A stretch of DNA of 52,134 nucleotides, from the NCBI GenBank assembly GCA_964512485.1, contig CAZEHJ010000019.1:1-52134 (forward strand), written 5' to 3'. Positions within the stretch are counted from its first letter, which is position 1, and every line of letters starts with the position of its first letter. This stretch comes from CAZEHJ01 sp964512485 (GTDB lineage: Bacteria; Bacteroidota; Rhodothermia; Rhodothermales; UBA10348). Of this stretch, positions 17,678 to 27,544 are shown piece by piece. The notes below the pieces were generated by a model. It was not told the DNA's origin, ran no database searches, and saw only the letters and a list, made by a program, of their open reading frames with translations. The position numbers and the translations under genes were made by a program.

Positions 17678-20600
17678 CTAACTGTCCAGCTTGATCACCG
17701 GCAGACGGACATTCTGGACCATCTCCTCGAACTCGCTCATCTGGAAGCTGGTGATGTCGGCCAGTTTGGTGAGCCATTCGTCGATCTGTTGCACCAGTTC
17801 CTCGCGCACATCATAAGCCTGATCGGTTGGCCTGAAATGACCGCGTGATGCCACGCCACCTACTGCCGCCAGTTTGTTGTTCAAGCGGATCGGGAAGTTC
17901 AGAGGATCCTGGCCTGACTGGTTCTTGGTCTGGTACAGAGCTTCTTCAACTTCCTTCATTCCATCCAGCATGCTTTCAGCAAATCCGTTGATCGTGTCCG
18001 CCTCGGCATGGTCTTCTGGAATGCGGTCCAGCACATCATTCACCTGATCCCTCAGTGAGCGGATCTGCTTGATGGCTTCGTGGGTCTCTGAAAGCTTGTC
18101 CCGAACCGCCATCAAGAAGGTAAACTTCTCACGCAGATCATCTAAAGACGATTCTGAACGAGGATCTGGTGCAATACTGAAATTGACATCCGTGGAATCG
18201 TCTCCGACGATCAGGCGCGCCTGATAACTTCCCGGAACGGCCTGCGGACCGCGAACCGAGCCGGCCCACATAATCAGCCCGTCAAACGATTCCGCGTCCT
18301 CATAGCGCATATTCCAATTGAACTGGTTGACACCAGCATCGGAATCCACATCGTCGCCTTCGTACGATTTGATGATCGTTCCGTCCTTTTCAAGGATGCG
18401 AAGCGTGACATCATCTTCCTGATCCTCCTTGAACCAGTAGCGGAGTCGAACCGAATTTTCGGCGCCCAGAGTGGCGACATATGGACTGTAAAATGTGTAG
18501 TTGGAATCGATGTCCGATGCTGCCAGGTGGTGCAGATACATCAGATCGTCGAGTACCCAGAAAGCACGACCCTGAGTGGCTACTACCAGATCGTGATCTT
18601 TCCACTCCAGATCTGTGACGGGGACGATGGGAAGGTTCAACTGGAATGATTGCCACGACTGCCCGTCATCGAAAGAGATGTATAATCCTGACTCCGTCCC
18701 CGCATACAGCAAACCAGCACGTTCGGGATCGACTTCGATCGAGCGGGTGAAATGATTGTCCGGAATACCGTCTGTGATCTTCGTCCATGTTGCTCCATAA
18801 TCATCCGTCCTGTACAGGTACGGTGCAAAATCATCTGATTTATACCGCGTTCCCGCCACATACAGCCCACCAGGATTGCGTGGGTCAACAACCATGTCGT
18901 TGACCATCATCCACTCAGGGAAAATGCGTTCGGGAGGAGTCACATCGGTCCACGTTTCGCCATCATCTCTCGTGATGTAGATCAGTCCATCATCAGATCC
19001 CGTCCAAATCACACCCGGCTCTTCGCCCTCCGCCAACGTGAAGATGGTCGCGTAGTATTCGACAGCTGTATTGTCCTTGGTGATTGGTCCGCCCGAAGGT
19101 CCGAGGGTGGACGGATCGTTGCGCGTGAGGTCAGGAGAAATCAGCTCCCATGACTGGCCCTTATTCGTCGAGCGATGTACGTGCTGCGATGTGGCAATCA
19201 CGGCGTTATCGTCATGACGCGAAGTGATGATCGGGAAATTCCATTGGAAGCGATATTTGAAGTCTTCCGCTCCGTGCCCCATCGGGTTGTCCGGCCAGAC
19301 ATTGATTGATCTGCTCTGGCCCGTGCGATGGTTGTTGATGGAAAATGAGCCGCCGTAAGACCCACCATAGACGATATCATCATCATTGGGATCAGTCGCG
19401 AGCCAGGCGCTCTCGCCTCCCGCCGTGGATTCCCATGTTCGCTCTGTGTTGCCTCCGGACGTGTGCAGGATTCTAACCGTTGAGTTGTCCTGCTGCCCGC
19501 CGTAAATGCGGTAAGGAAAATTATTGTCCGTATAGACGCGGTAAAACTGTGCCGTCGGTTGATTGCCGTAAGTCGACCAGTTTTCACCACCGTCGAATGA
19601 GACCTGGCCCCCTCCGTCATCGCCCACAATCAATCGATCTGCGTCCTCAGGAGCGATCCAGAAGTCGTGGTGATCTCCGTGCGGAGTCCTGACACGCTCG
19701 TATTCAGAGCCACCGTCTTTCGAGTGCCAGAGGCTCACATTGAGTACCCACACATCGTCGATGTCCTGCGTTCCGGCGTAAATGCGGCTGTAGTACCATG
19801 CTCGTTGACGAAGATTGCGATCTGTATTGATCCGTCGCCAGGATTCCCCGCCATTATCGGAGCGATATACTCCGCCCTTTTCATGCTCGATGATCGCCCA
19901 TACGCGATCTGAATCGACCGGTGAGACCGCCACTCCCATGATGCCGAGCATTCCACCAGGCAGGCCATTGTCCTGATTGGTCAGTTCCGTCCATGTGTCA
20001 CCGCCGTCTGTCGACTTGTACAGACCTGAATCTTCGCCACCCGAAGACATCTCGTACGGCGAGCGGTAGAATTCCCACATGGAAGCGTACAGCACGCGGG
20101 GATTGTTTGGATCCATGACGAGATCCATGGCACCGGCCTTGTCGCTGACTTGCAGTATGGCCTCCCACGTTTCGCCTCCATCCTTCGAGCGATACACACC
20201 GCGCTGTTCGTTCGGGCCAAACAAATGCCCCATCACAGACGCGTACACCAGATCCGGGTTACGGGGGTGGACCCGGACGCGGGAAATATGTCGGGAATCG
20301 TCCAATCCGATCGAAGACCATGTCTTGCCGGCATCGTCGGACTTCCACATACCATAACCGTGTGAAACATTGCCTCGAATGGTCTTTTCACCACCGCCTA
20401 CATAGATCACATTGTTGTCCCACTCGCTTACCGTAACGGCTCCGATTGAACCTCCGAAAAACCCATCCGAAATATTCGACCAGGACTGACCTCCGTCTTT
20501 CGTTCGCCAGACACCTCCGCCAGTCGTACCCATGTAATAGAGCAGAGGCTTGCCAGGTACGCCTGTGACGGCGGCGGATCGGCCACCTCGATAGGGACCT

Positions 20601-20713
20601 ACGAATCGATATTCCAGGCCTTCGTACAGGGCTGGATCAACTGACTGAGCCTGGGAATCGAAGTAAACGAGTGAAAAAACTGCCAGCAGGGCAGCCAAAC
20701 GGGAGATTCGCAT
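17678..20713 (-). CDS. Large secreted BNR/sortilin-type beta-propeller protein (paralogue 1)
   Basis: The 1011-residue protein has a Sec signal ending in SQAQS, then about eleven Asp-box/BNR repeats (KDGGQSW, DDAGKTW, KDGGETW, TDGGDTW, DNGGESW, FDGGENW, DDGETW, DYGATW, DDGQSW) that build one or two VPS10/sortilin-like propellers over about residues 25-730. The C-terminal 280 residues include an Ig-like or FlgD-like stretch (VNQFNWNMRYEDAE) and a helical end. Family members are often labelled glycosyl hydrolase, but Asp boxes are structural and no sialidase catalytic set can be identified by eye. Abundant paralogues in Rhodothermota, Gemmatimonadota and Acidobacteriota are probably cell-surface or periplasmic. 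A second copy lies at 33958. Convergent with module B with 10 bp between stops. Confidence 0.9.
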   Translation of the reverse strand: MRISRLAALLAVFSLVYFDSQAQSVDPALYEGLEYRFVGPYRGGRSAAVTGVPGKPLLYYMGTTGGGVWRTKDGGQSWSNISDGFFGGSIGAVTVSEWDNNVIYVGGGEKTIRGNVSHGYGMWKSDDAGKTWSSIGLDDSRHISRVRVHPRNPDLVYASVMGHLFGPNEQRGVYRSKDGGETWEAILQVSDKAGAMDLVMDPNNPRVLYASMWEFYRSPYEMSSGGEDSGLYKSTDGGDTWTELTNQDNGLPGGMLGIMGVAVSPVDSDRVWAIIEHEKGGVYRSDNGGESWRRINTDRNLRQRAWYYSRIYAGTQDIDDVWVLNVSLWHSKDGGSEYERVRTPHGDHHDFWIAPEDADRLIVGDDGGGQVSFDGGENWSTYGNQPTAQFYRVYTDNNFPYRIYGGQQDNSTVRILHTSGGNTERTWESTAGGESAWLATDPNDDDIVYGGSYGGSFSINNHRTGQSRSINVWPDNPMGHGAEDFKYRFQWNFPIITSRHDDNAVIATSQHVHRSTNKGQSWELISPDLTRNDPSTLGPSGGPITKDNTAVEYYATIFTLAEGEEPGVIWTGSDDGLIYITRDDGETWTDVTPPERIFPEWMMVNDMVVDPRNPGGLYVAGTRYKSDDFAPYLYRTDDYGATWTKITDGIPDNHFTRSIEVDPERAGLLYAGTESGLYISFDDGQSWQSFQLNLPIVPVTDLEWKDHDLVVATQGRAFWVLDDLMYLHHLAASDIDSNYTFYSPYVATLGAENSVRLRYWFKEDQEDDVTLRILEKDGTIIKSYEGDDVDSDAGVNQFNWNMRYEDAESFDGLIMWAGSVRGPQAVPGSYQARLIVGDDSTDVNFSIAPDPRSESSLDDLREKFTFLMAVRDKLSETHEAIKQIRSLRDQVNDVLDRIPEDHAEADTINGFAESMLDGMKEVEEALYQTKNQSGQDPLNFPIRLNNKLAAVGGVASRGHFRPTDQAYDVREELVQQIDEWLTKLADITSFQMSEFEEMVQNVRLPVIKLDS

Positions 20714-20890
20714 AACGATAATGAATCAGAAGTGGTGGTATTGATATCTCTAGCGCGAGATGCCCAAACTAACGGGACAGGAGGAAACGCGCCAGTGCGC
20801 GCGCTCGGAATCAATTGCCACGTATTTCCGCACTAATGTGACATTGCTTTTCCTATTTTGACGTTACTGAAATCACCATGACGCGATCCG

Positions 20891-21541
20891 ATGTACCGAA
20901 TCCCGCTCGATCAGAAGAAAATTCTGAATGTCCTCTCGCTGACTGCAGCTTTCCTGCTGTCCATGCACGCGATTCTTGTCACCTACAACTACACCATCGA
21001 TGAGGTGACCTGGTACTTTCTTCAGTTATTTGACGTGAACGAAGAGCATAACCTGCCGACGTGGTTCTCAGGATTCAATCTTGTTGTGGCAACTTCTCTT
21101 CTGGGCGTAATCGTCATGGACAAGCGAAATATGTCTGACGCCATGAAAGGAAGGTGGACCATCCTCTTTGCAGGATTCTGTTTCCTTTCCATTGACGAGA
21201 TTGCCGGCCTTCATGAGTCGTTGAATTCTGTGATCGACGTGTCTTGGGCGTGGGGAGGATTGGTCGTGGCTATCGTTCTCGGGATCTACTTCCTGCCGTT
21301 TCTGAAGACACTTCCCCGAACTACTTTCCGGGATTTTGTGATTGCCGGAGCCATTTATGTGGGTGGTGCCGTGGGGATGGAACTGGTAGGCGAACCTCTC
21401 GATGGAGATTCGCTTGCCTACAACATCTCGACTCTCGTCGAAGAAGGCATGGAAATATTTGGCATCATCCTGTTCACCCGGGCACTATTAATGTTCATGA
21501 AGAGCGAAAAAGACGAGACCATTCTCGAATTGAATGTGTGA
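20891..21541 (+). CDS. Six-helix membrane protein with acidic/His motifs, function unknown
   Basis: The 216-residue protein has six predicted membrane helices (about 11-33, 58-76, 89-109, 118-140, 145-168, 185-205). Polar residues sit inside the helices: Ser100, Asp102, Glu103, His108 and Glu109 in FLSIDEIAGLHE, a Glu in GMELVGE, and a cluster in EEGMEIFG. Buried Ser/Asp/Glu/His in small integral membrane proteins can mark a metal-dependent hydrolase such as the CREST group, but the spacing does not match closely and I do not assign it. It is divergent from the BNR gene, with 177 bp of shared upstream DNA. Confidence 0.75.
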   Translation: MYRIPLDQKKILNVLSLTAAFLLSMHAILVTYNYTIDEVTWYFLQLFDVNEEHNLPTWFSGFNLVVATSLLGVIVMDKRNMSDAMKGRWTILFAGFCFLSIDEIAGLHESLNSVIDVSWAWGGLVVAIVLGIYFLPFLKTLPRTTFRDFVIAGAIYVGGAVGMELVGEPLDGDSLAYNISTLVEEGMEIFGIILFTRALLMFMKSEKDETILELNV

Positions 21542-21658
21542 CTGCCCCGCACCCCCATCAGGGATTCCGCCTCAAGCATCGTAGCCCACGGGATATAGCT
21601 TGAGTTTCCGGACTAATGCCGGTTTATTGTGAGTTCCGCCATTCAAACGGGTTTTCCC

Positions 21659-22780
21659 ATGAAACACTCAACCGCTCTCAGTTCAGTCTTCGTCATTCTC
21701 GGCCTGATGACGTCGACCGTGTATGCCCAGACCATTTCCGGAACCATCACTGATGCCGGATCAGGGAACGCTGTGGCTGGTGCCACCGTGTTCATAGCAA
21801 ATTCGACCATCTCTACCGTAACCGATGCATCCGGGTCATATACGTTGAGTAATCCACCCCAGCAAACCTTCGAAGTTGTGGCGGTTCATGATGGATATGC
21901 GCCTGCCGCTATGCAGGCTCAGAAAGATGATACCGGCGCATCGTTTGCCATTTCACAGGCTCCTCCTCTGGATCCGCCCGATGGCGCGACTGATATGAGT
22001 CGCAAAGACCTGCTGGAATTTTTCGAATCGACTGCGTTTTCGTGGACCAAGTTTTCTTCAGACGTCGAATTGATTAATCCGGACGTGCTCCAGATGACGC
22101 ACGATGCCGCGAACAACGTAATGCGAGTGACCACCAACGCCCCATTTGAATTCCAGAATGATGCTCTGGGTTATAAAGTTCGAATCTATGATTTTCAGCT
22201 GGGCGGCAATCAGATCGGATATGGATGGCAGGGTTTTGCCCTCTACATCCCTCTTCAACCACAAAAATCCAAGGACACGAAGAACTGGAACAAGAACAGA
22301 GAAACGGCCTACGAAGGCTCATTGAGACATTTTCTGGCTGCGTTGGCAGCTGAAAACCTCAAGAAGCAGGAATGGCAGGCCTTTTTCGTTGATGGCCCCG
22401 GGTCGCTTCCAGATGAGAACCCCGTGGCTGAGGCCGGACTTCGTTCCATGTACGGTGAGCCGACACCCATCATGTATGAAGGACCATCACCGACGGAACG
22501 AAAACTGGACTTCGCCGGCTGGGTCGGAGTGCGTTACTTCGGCTCCGGAGGAGACTCCCGGGTCGAGCGATACGTGGATCGCTTCTGGCCAGTGTCCCAG
22601 CTTTCTATGGCGATGAAAGAGCTCAATGTGACCTATTTTCAGCTCCCTGAACTCGAAGCGTTGTTTCACCAGACAGGTGTGTTTTTGCCATCAGATTCGC
22701 CTCCGCCCCAACGTTTCGGGTATTGGACCTTTTTCAGGATGGCTGATATGCTTCCCAACGATTTCCTTCCTGAGGAATAA
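21659..22780 (+). CDS. Secreted protein with N-terminal carboxypeptidase-regulatory-like domain
   Basis: Starting at the ATG at 21659 gives a clean Sec signal (MKHSTALSSVFVILGLM, cleaved after VYAQ) and 373 residues; a GTG start at 21629 would add ten residues. Residues about 24-95 match the carboxypeptidase-regulatory-like beta sandwich (ISGTITDAGSGNAVAGATVF, then ASGSYTLSNPP), which commonly heads surface and TonB-related proteins in Bacteroidota-like organisms. The remaining 280 residues (for example WQGFALYIPLQ and ERYVDRFWPVSQLSMAM) belong to no family I can name, although similar tails follow this domain in Bacteroidota. Transcription converges on the FKBP gene at a shared hairpin. Confidence 0.8.
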   Translation: MKHSTALSSVFVILGLMTSTVYAQTISGTITDAGSGNAVAGATVFIANSTISTVTDASGSYTLSNPPQQTFEVVAVHDGYAPAAMQAQKDDTGASFAISQAPPLDPPDGATDMSRKDLLEFFESTAFSWTKFSSDVELINPDVLQMTHDAANNVMRVTTNAPFEFQNDALGYKVRIYDFQLGGNQIGYGWQGFALYIPLQPQKSKDTKNWNKNRETAYEGSLRHFLAALAAENLKKQEWQAFFVDGPGSLPDENPVAEAGLRSMYGEPTPIMYEGPSPTERKLDFAGWVGVRYFGSGGDSRVERYVDRFWPVSQLSMAMKELNVTYFQLPELEALFHQTGVFLPSDSPPPQRFGYWTFFRMADMLPNDFLPEE

Positions 22781-22793
22781 TCCTGACGGATTT

Positions 22794-22826
22794 AAAAAAG
22801 GGCGGCCAGCATTCGCTGGCCGCCCT
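22794..22826 (-). terminator. Intrinsic terminator between convergent genes
   Basis: A perfect 12-bp GC-rich stem (22799-22810 with 22815-22826) has a 4-nt loop (ATTC). On the minus strand it is followed by five T residues (AAAAA at 22794-22798), making it a strong terminator for the FKBP genes. It also lies 14 bp after the stop of the plus-strand gene and may serve both. Confidence 0.88.
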
Positions 22827-22851
22827 TGATCTTACGATCTGGAGCGTCGGT

Positions 22852-23202
22852 CTAACCGACGCCGATCAATTCCACATCAAAGACGAGAGTCGCATTCGGC
22901 GGAATGGCGCTTCCTGCTCCCCAGGCTCCATATCCCATTTCGGGAGGAATCGTCAGACGGCGCATGCCCCCGATTTTCATTCCGGCGAATCCCTGATCCC
23001 AACCCTGGATCACACGACCACCACCGAGCATGAACGAAAAGGTCTCTCCTCTGTCGACTGAACTGTCGAATTTTGAGCCTTTATTTTCTTCAGCATTCTC
23101 GTCGTAGAGCCATCCGGTGTAATGTACTTCAATCATCTGACCGGCAACGGCTTCTGTTCCTTCACCGTTCACGAGATCATCCATTTTCAGTTCTGTAATC
23201 AT
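22852..23202 (-). CDS. Cytoplasmic FKBP-type peptidyl-prolyl isomerase
   Basis: With the ATG at 23202 the product is 116 residues, a single FKBP domain without signal peptide. Key family motifs are present: EVHYTGWL, KFDSSVDRGETFSF, VIQGWDQGFAGMKIGG, RRLTIPPEMGYG and LVFDVELIGV. The start is decided by GGAGGAATAAA immediately upstream, where the GGAGGA lies inside the last codons of the preceding gene, so translation is probably coupled to it. A longer reading back to 23265 would overlap the previous gene. Role: catalysis of proline cis-trans isomerisation in protein folding. Confidence 0.92.
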   Translation of the reverse strand: MITELKMDDLVNGEGTEAVAGQMIEVHYTGWLYDENAEENKGSKFDSSVDRGETFSFMLGGGRVIQGWDQGFAGMKIGGMRRLTIPPEMGYGAWGAGSAIPPNATLVFDVELIGVG

Positions 23203-23203
23203 T

Positions 23204-23995
23204 TTATTCCTCCAAGGCTGGGGCCGATGGATTCTCCACTCCCAGCATTTCAACGTCAAAAACAAGTGTCGCGTTGGCCGGGATTGGTCCTGACGCTCGG
23301 GAACCGTAGCCCCAGCCTGGTGGCAGCGTCAGGCGACGTTTACCTCCAACTTTCATTCCTGGCAATCCTTCGTCCCAACCAGGAATAACCTGCCGCATTC
23401 CGATTCCGAAGGTTACGGGCTCTCCTCGTTCAACAGAACTGTCAAACATCATGCCCAGACCATCAGTTGAATCTGCATTGAACAGCCATCCCGAATAGTG
23501 CACGGTTATACTCGCGCCGGTCTCTACGACTTCGCCTTCGCCTTCGGTAATTACGTCGATCTGAAGGGGAGTTGCGTCAAACAACTCAACATCAAAAATG
23601 AGCGTTGAGTTGGGGGGAATAGGGCCGCCTCCCTGTTCTCCATAAGCCAGGTTTGGAGGTATGATGAGCCGTCTTTTCCCGCCGACTTGCATTCCCTGAA
23701 GTCCTTCATCCCATCCGGGAATCACCATTCCTTTGTCGAGAACGATGGCGAACTGTTGATCCCGGTCGACTGAACTGTCAAATTTAAGCCCAAGACCGTC
23801 TGTTGAGTCGGCATTCTGAAGCCATCCAGTGTAGTGGACGAGCAGGCCGTCATCCGATTCGGCCACATCTCCGCTCCCTACAACGTCATCGCGGTACTGA
23901 AGCCCGCTTTCTGTTGTAACGAATCCGCCGTTGGGCCCACAAGCGCTCAGCAGCATTGCAGCGAGCATTGCAACGGGCGTCCAATTGAATTTCAT
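23204..23995 (-). CDS. Lipoprotein with two tandem FKBP-type isomerase domains
   Basis: The ATG at 23995 gives a 263-residue protein with lipobox LSAC (Cys19); an upstream start at 24046 would put 17 residues before the signal. Two complete FKBP domains follow, about residues 30-142 and 150-255. Each carries VHYTGWL or VHYSGWL, LKFDSSVDRD or MMFDSSVERG, VIPGWDEGL and the LIFDVEL/LVFDVEM end, so the protein arose by internal duplication. It should act as a periplasmic, membrane-anchored folding catalyst. Its stop TAA is one base from the ATG of the cytoplasmic FKBP, an unusual pairing of compartments in one operon. Confidence 0.92.
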   Translation of the reverse strand: MKFNWTPVAMLAAMLLSACGPNGGFVTTESGLQYRDDVVGSGDVAESDDGLLVHYTGWLQNADSTDGLGLKFDSSVDRDQQFAIVLDKGMVIPGWDEGLQGMQVGGKRRLIIPPNLAYGEQGGGPIPPNSTLIFDVELFDATPLQIDVITEGEGEVVETGASITVHYSGWLFNADSTDGLGMMFDSSVERGEPVTFGIGMRQVIPGWDEGLPGMKVGGKRRLTLPPGWGYGSRASGPIPANATLVFDVEMLGVENPSAPALEE

Positions 23996-24209
23996 TTTTG
24001 TGATGTGATGATTGGTAATCCATCGAAGCGCACATGTACGATCCATCGGCTTTCATGTTCGCATATGTTGATGAACACACGGGAAATCCAAATTCGACTT
24101 AAGACACATTCATTCTACTGCAGATGTAACCCTTTCGACTGCAGCTGCGTATTTTTTAACACCCGATCATTCTGCTGAGACATTTGCCTGTGAAACCGTC
24201 TCTATCAAT

Positions 24210-26594
24210 ATGCTCAAGAATTACTTTCGATCGGCCCTGCGGTCTCTGTCGCGATCGCGAATGAATGCAACTCTGAATCTTGCAGGGATGGCCATCGGAC
24301 TGGCATCCAGTCTGCTGATTCTTCTCTATGTTCAGTCCGAGATCGGATTCGACAGTTTTCATCCCGAGGCAGACTCCCTGTATCGCGTCAGTACCTCCGA
24401 GCGTGATGAAGCGGGATCCGAAACGCTTGAAAGGGCTCTCATTTCGCCAGCCATCATGCCAACATTGGCTGAACATTTTCCCGAAATCGAGGCATTTGCA
24501 CGGCTGACACCTGTTGGCCCTCTGCTCAGTGTTGACAACGTTCATATCGCGCCTGAAAACACGTTCTGGGCGGACCGTTCGATTCTGCTCATGTGGGGAT
24601 TTGAGTGGGTTTCCGGAACGCCTGAAGGCGCGCTTGAAGATCCGTTTTCACTGGTATTGTCCGCGTCTACGGCAACGACGTTGTTTGGACGAACGGATAT
24701 TGCTGGAGAAACGGTGATGATCAACGAAGAGACGCCCTTCATCGTTGATGCGGTGTTCGCAGATCTTCCTGAAAAAACTCATCTGGGAATCGACGCAATC
24801 GGGCCGGTTTCAGTTTTGAACAGGTGGTTTGGAAGCAACGTCGACGATATATGGGACAGCCCGAATTATGCTTCCTATGTGCGCCTTTCACCGAATGCCA
24901 GTATTGAAAGTCTTTCCTCACGGCTGACCAGTTTTTTCGATGATTACGGAGGACGAAACGCCCCTCAGAGGGCATCTCTTTCTTTTCAACCGGTACAGGA
25001 CATCCACCTCCATTCAGAAGTGATTTCAGAGTTGAATCCTCAGGGCTCCTTCGCGACAGTCAGACTGCTCACGATCATCGCGTTGTTCATTTTGTTGATT
25101 GCCGCCGTGAATTTCGTCAACCTTTCCATCGCACGGCTGGCCCGTCGATCAAGAGAAGTCGGAATGCGAAAGGTGGTTGGAGCATCGAGGTGGCAACTGG
25201 CCATGCAGTTCTTGAGCGAGGCGATTCTGACAACGTTGATCGCCACGTGCATTGCTGTACTTCTTGTCTGGATCGTACTTCCTCAGTTCGAACTATTCCT
25301 GAACAAGGAGCTTGAAATGATAGGCTTCAACCTGGGAAGTATCCTGTTACTCCTCGCAGGAGCCGTGCTCATCGGGAGCGTGTCCGGCGTCTACCCTGCC
25401 ATTTTCCTGGCTGGTCTCAAGCCCACCTCCATTCTCAAATCAGGTACAGCTTCGGTCGGGAGTCGCTCACGTTTGAGAAGTGCTCTCGTCGTGGCTCAGT
25501 TCTCGATCGCTGCGGGCCTCATGTTCGCGACTGTAATCGTTTTCAATCAGCTCCGGTTCATGCAGAATCTCGACCCCGGCCATGCTGTGGAAGATGTAAT
25601 TATCATGCCCGGAGTGTATTCGCTTGCAGAAGACTTCGAACCGTTTCGGAAACGACTCATCCAGCACCCTGACGTAATTGACGTCACTCACGCTTTCCGT
25701 CCTCCCTTGCGACCACTCGTCGTTGCTTCGGATGCAACGGCTGAAGTCGACGGACAACTGGAGCGAATTCAGATCTTTCCGATGTGGGGAGATGTGCATT
25801 ACGTAGACACGTATGGCCTGAGCATCGTCGCCGGCAGAAATTTCAACATTGAGATGGACAGCGATCTGGATTCGGGCTTTCTGCTGAATGAGACGGCCGT
25901 CGCGCGATTCGGTTTTGCGTCCAACGAAGAGGCGACCGGCTCAGTCGTCAATTATGGAGGCAGAGACGGCACGGTGCTGGGTGTGGTCAAGGACTATCAT
26001 CAAGAATCACTGCATTCAGAAATCGCTCCGATGATTCTTTTTCCTCGGCCCGACAATTATCGCAGTATCGGCGTTCGATTCCGGACTACGAACATTTCAG
26101 GCCTGGTCTCATTCCTTCGCGAACAATGGCAGCCGCACGAAGGAAACTACCCGTACGATCCGGATTTCCTCGATGATCGATTTGAAGCGGTTTATGCGTC
26201 CGAACGAAGACTGGCCTCGCTCTTCGGGCTGTTTGCCGGTCTGGGAGTGCTCGTAGCCTGCCTCGGCATGTTTGGAATAGCCTCGGCTTCCTTGGAGCGC
26301 AGAACCAAAGAAATCGGCGTCAGAAAAGTCGTGGGTGCTTCGACCTCCAACCTCGTCGGAAAACTCACCGGCGAGTTCGCCCGGCTTACGGCTGTGGCTT
26401 GCCTGCTTGGCAGCGTCATCTCCTGGGTGTTCATGGCACGATGGATGGACGGCTTCGCCTATTCGGTCGGCATTGGACTCTGGCCCGTCGTGATTGTATT
26501 CGCGATCTCTCTCACCGCCACAGCGATGGCGGTATCGAGGCAATCGTATGCGGCGGCCAGTCGCAATCCGGTTGACAGTCTGAGATGTGAGTAG
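24210..26594 (+). CDS. FtsX/MacB-type ABC transporter permease
   Basis: The 794-residue permease has an N-terminal helix (about 22-44, NLAGMAIGLASSLLILLYVQ), a MacB-type periplasmic core domain, three central helices with FtsX motif (SIARLARRSREVGMRKVVGA, about 300-320), a second periplasmic domain, and three C-terminal helices with a second FtsX copy (SLERRTKEIGVRKVVGAS). This double-FtsX form is widespread in Bacteroidota-like phyla, where it works with a separate ATPase in export of peptides or lipoproteins or in mechanotransmission. No ATPase gene lies in the window. Its stop is 3 bp from the stop of the convergent DUF1080 gene, with no hairpin between them. Confidence 0.92.
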   Translation: MLKNYFRSALRSLSRSRMNATLNLAGMAIGLASSLLILLYVQSEIGFDSFHPEADSLYRVSTSERDEAGSETLERALISPAIMPTLAEHFPEIEAFARLTPVGPLLSVDNVHIAPENTFWADRSILLMWGFEWVSGTPEGALEDPFSLVLSASTATTLFGRTDIAGETVMINEETPFIVDAVFADLPEKTHLGIDAIGPVSVLNRWFGSNVDDIWDSPNYASYVRLSPNASIESLSSRLTSFFDDYGGRNAPQRASLSFQPVQDIHLHSEVISELNPQGSFATVRLLTIIALFILLIAAVNFVNLSIARLARRSREVGMRKVVGASRWQLAMQFLSEAILTTLIATCIAVLLVWIVLPQFELFLNKELEMIGFNLGSILLLLAGAVLIGSVSGVYPAIFLAGLKPTSILKSGTASVGSRSRLRSALVVAQFSIAAGLMFATVIVFNQLRFMQNLDPGHAVEDVIIMPGVYSLAEDFEPFRKRLIQHPDVIDVTHAFRPPLRPLVVASDATAEVDGQLERIQIFPMWGDVHYVDTYGLSIVAGRNFNIEMDSDLDSGFLLNETAVARFGFASNEEATGSVVNYGGRDGTVLGVVKDYHQESLHSEIAPMILFPRPDNYRSIGVRFRTTNISGLVSFLREQWQPHEGNYPYDPDFLDDRFEAVYASERRLASLFGLFAGLGVLVACLGMFGIASASLERRTKEIGVRKVVGASTSNLVGKLTGEFARLTAVACLLGSVISWVFMARWMDGFAYSVGIGLWPVVIVFAISLTATAMAVSRQSYAAASRNPVDSLRCE

Positions 26595-26597
26595 TCT

Positions 26598-27347
26598 TTA
26601 CAGCTCCCGGACCCAGATATTTCGATAACTGGTTGGATTGCCGTGATCCTGAAGCTTGATGGAGCCGGGTCCGTGCGCAGAGTACTCCGGAATACCGATG
26701 TATTGGGACGGTCCGGTCAGTTCCACGTGATTCTGGATCAACACACCGTTGTGAAACACCGTTACCGAGGCTGGGCGAACTACTTCGCCATCATCGGCGA
26801 AAACGGGGGACATGAAGACGATATCATACGTCTGCCATTCACCAGGTCCACGGGAAGCATTGACAAGAGGAATATGTTGCTTGTACACGGCCCCCGCTTG
26901 CCCATTTGGATAGGTGATATTGCCAAATGAATCCAAAACCTGGACCTCGTAAATCTCATGAAAGAAGACACCGCTGTTTCCTCTGCCCTGACCTTCTCCC
27001 GACACAGCTGCTGGAGTTCTCCACTCGATATGTAGCTGAACGTCTGAAAAGTTTTGCCTGGTGCGAATATCGCCGGTGCCAGCGCTCACCGTCATGATTC
27101 CTTCTGCAACGACCCAGCCAGCGTCTCCGTCTCTGACGGACTCCCACGCATTCAAATCCGATCCGTCAAACAAAATGATGGCATCCGAAGGTGCTGCTCC
27201 CATGTGTCCGGAGGTGACCACGGGCGGAACGGGCTCCCATTGCTCGGTCATCTGCGGAGTGAACTCCTGAGCGTGGACGGAGAAAGCGATGAACAGTAAA
27301 CTGGTAATGGTCAGAAGTCTCATAAACGATGGTTGGGTAATGTTCAT
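26598..27347 (-). CDS. Secreted DUF1080 / 3-keto-disaccharide hydrolase-like protein
   Basis: The 249-residue protein has a Sec signal (cleaved after SVHAQ; an internal ATG at residue 9 is an alternative start) and one DUF1080 domain with the family marks LFDGSDLNAW, GWVVAEGIM, RGNSGVFF, EVQVLDSFG and GEWQTYDIVF. The fold is a concanavalin-like jelly roll. Some family members hydrolyse 3-keto-disaccharides or 3-keto-glycosides. This links it by theme, not by operon, to the Gfo/Idh/MocA oxidoreductase at 37399, whose family can make 3-keto sugars. Periplasmic or surface location expected. Confidence 0.92.
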   Translation of the reverse strand: MNITQPSFMRLLTITSLLFIAFSVHAQEFTPQMTEQWEPVPPVVTSGHMGAAPSDAIILFDGSDLNAWESVRDGDAGWVVAEGIMTVSAGTGDIRTRQNFSDVQLHIEWRTPAAVSGEGQGRGNSGVFFHEIYEVQVLDSFGNITYPNGQAGAVYKQHIPLVNASRGPGEWQTYDIVFMSPVFADDGEVVRPASVTVFHNGVLIQNHVELTGPSQYIGIPEYSAHGPGSIKLQDHGNPTSYRNIWVREL

Positions 27348-27544
27348 GGATTAGAATTGGTCGGAATCAGAGGGCGTTTTCCGAAGGTCGGTCTATATGT
27401 CTGGTGATGCAATCATTTCTGCTGAAACCAGTGGGGTCGTTTTTGGCAATATCAGGTCTTGATGTTTTCATGGGCTTCCTTGGATCCGGCGAGTCTTCCG
27501 CCTATTTAACGGAACAGAATGACCCAAGCAAATCACCTGAAATC

